This document shows, in pieces, positions 63,676-64,000 of a stretch of DNA of 64,000 nucleotides (position 1 is the first letter of the stretch; each line of letters opens with the position of its first letter). The notes beneath the pieces are model-generated. The model was not told the DNA's origin. It saw only the letters and a list, made by a program, of their open reading frames with translations, and made no database searches. The stretch covers positions 62,001 through 126,000 of the forward strand of contig NZ_LUTS01000005.1 in assembly GCF_001597735.1 (NCBI RefSeq), in the 5' to 3' direction. Source of the stretch: Neptuniibacter pectenicola (GTDB lineage: Bacteria; Pseudomonadota; Gammaproteobacteria; Pseudomonadales; Balneatricaceae). A program made the translations under genes and the position numbers.

Positions 63676-64000
<325 letters not shown>

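Overview
The window is chromosomal DNA of a marine gammaproteobacterium, most likely of the Oceanospirillaceae type (Neptunomonas, Marinobacterium, Neptuniibacter, Amphritea). This is inferred from the salt-adaptation genes (ectoABC with EctR and a dedicated aspartate kinase, NhaA and NhaD Na+/H+ antiporters), an orphan NosR-like flavoprotein, several diguanylate cyclases, and gammaproteobacterial housekeeping genes (prlC, yheV, yggX, mutY, hisBHF, elbB, hemB). I see no insertion sequence, prophage, integrase or CRISPR array. The window opens inside a Lon-family protease gene and closes inside hemB.

Layout: 1-1.2 kb, 3' end of a LonB-type protease. 1.5-7.6 kb, metals: a porin with a Zur-type palindrome at its promoter, then an imelysin / di-heme DUF1111 / imelysin / DUF1513 operon behind a Fur-like site. 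7.7-11.4 kb: lipoprotein, gamma-carbonic anhydrase, oligopeptidase A, YheV. 11.4-17 kb: zinc uptake, with zur-znuC-znuB running left into a MATE transporter and a glucose-dehydrogenase-like protein (each gene touching the next) and znuA divergent to the right. 17-23 kb: orphan substrate-binding protein with a CRP-type site, a 40-residue membrane peptide, a short CDF transporter, two envelope proteins, a Na+/solute symporter and an atypical metallophosphoesterase.

23-32 kb: a solute-binding protein coupled to a membrane diguanylate cyclase, the NosR-like protein, an enoyl-CoA hydratase/HIBCH-like protein, a rhodanese and NhaD. 32-35.5 kb: modABC and a cupin. 35.6-44 kb: signalling, with two kinase/regulator pairs facing each other tail to tail, then a GGDEF protein in an operon with a DUF3095 protein whose N-terminus resembles class III nucleotide cyclases, then a TPR membrane protein and its partner. 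44-48.9 kb: ectoine operon ectABC plus aspartate kinase, with divergent ectR and a strong palindrome between.

49-64 kb: a MASE1-CHASE-PAS-PAS-GGDEF gene broken by a frameshift (probably a small deletion in CHASE), nhaA, a glutathione S-transferase gene behind paired TTGAA/TTCAA repeats, two identical tRNA-Phe genes separated by a terminator, yggX-mutY, an AsmA-family gene, a PAS-GGDEF cyclase, hisB-hisH-hisF with hisA missing from its usual place, a Rap1a/Tai-like secreted protein, elbB and the start of hemB.

The points most worth following up are the shared Zur-type operator that ties the porin to zinc, the GGDEF-DUF3095 operon with its palindromic promoter site, the solute-binding-protein/cyclase pair, the palindrome in the ectA-ectR gap, the lesion in the MASE1 gene and the missing hisA. 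All calls rest on reading the sequence and family knowledge; no database search was run.
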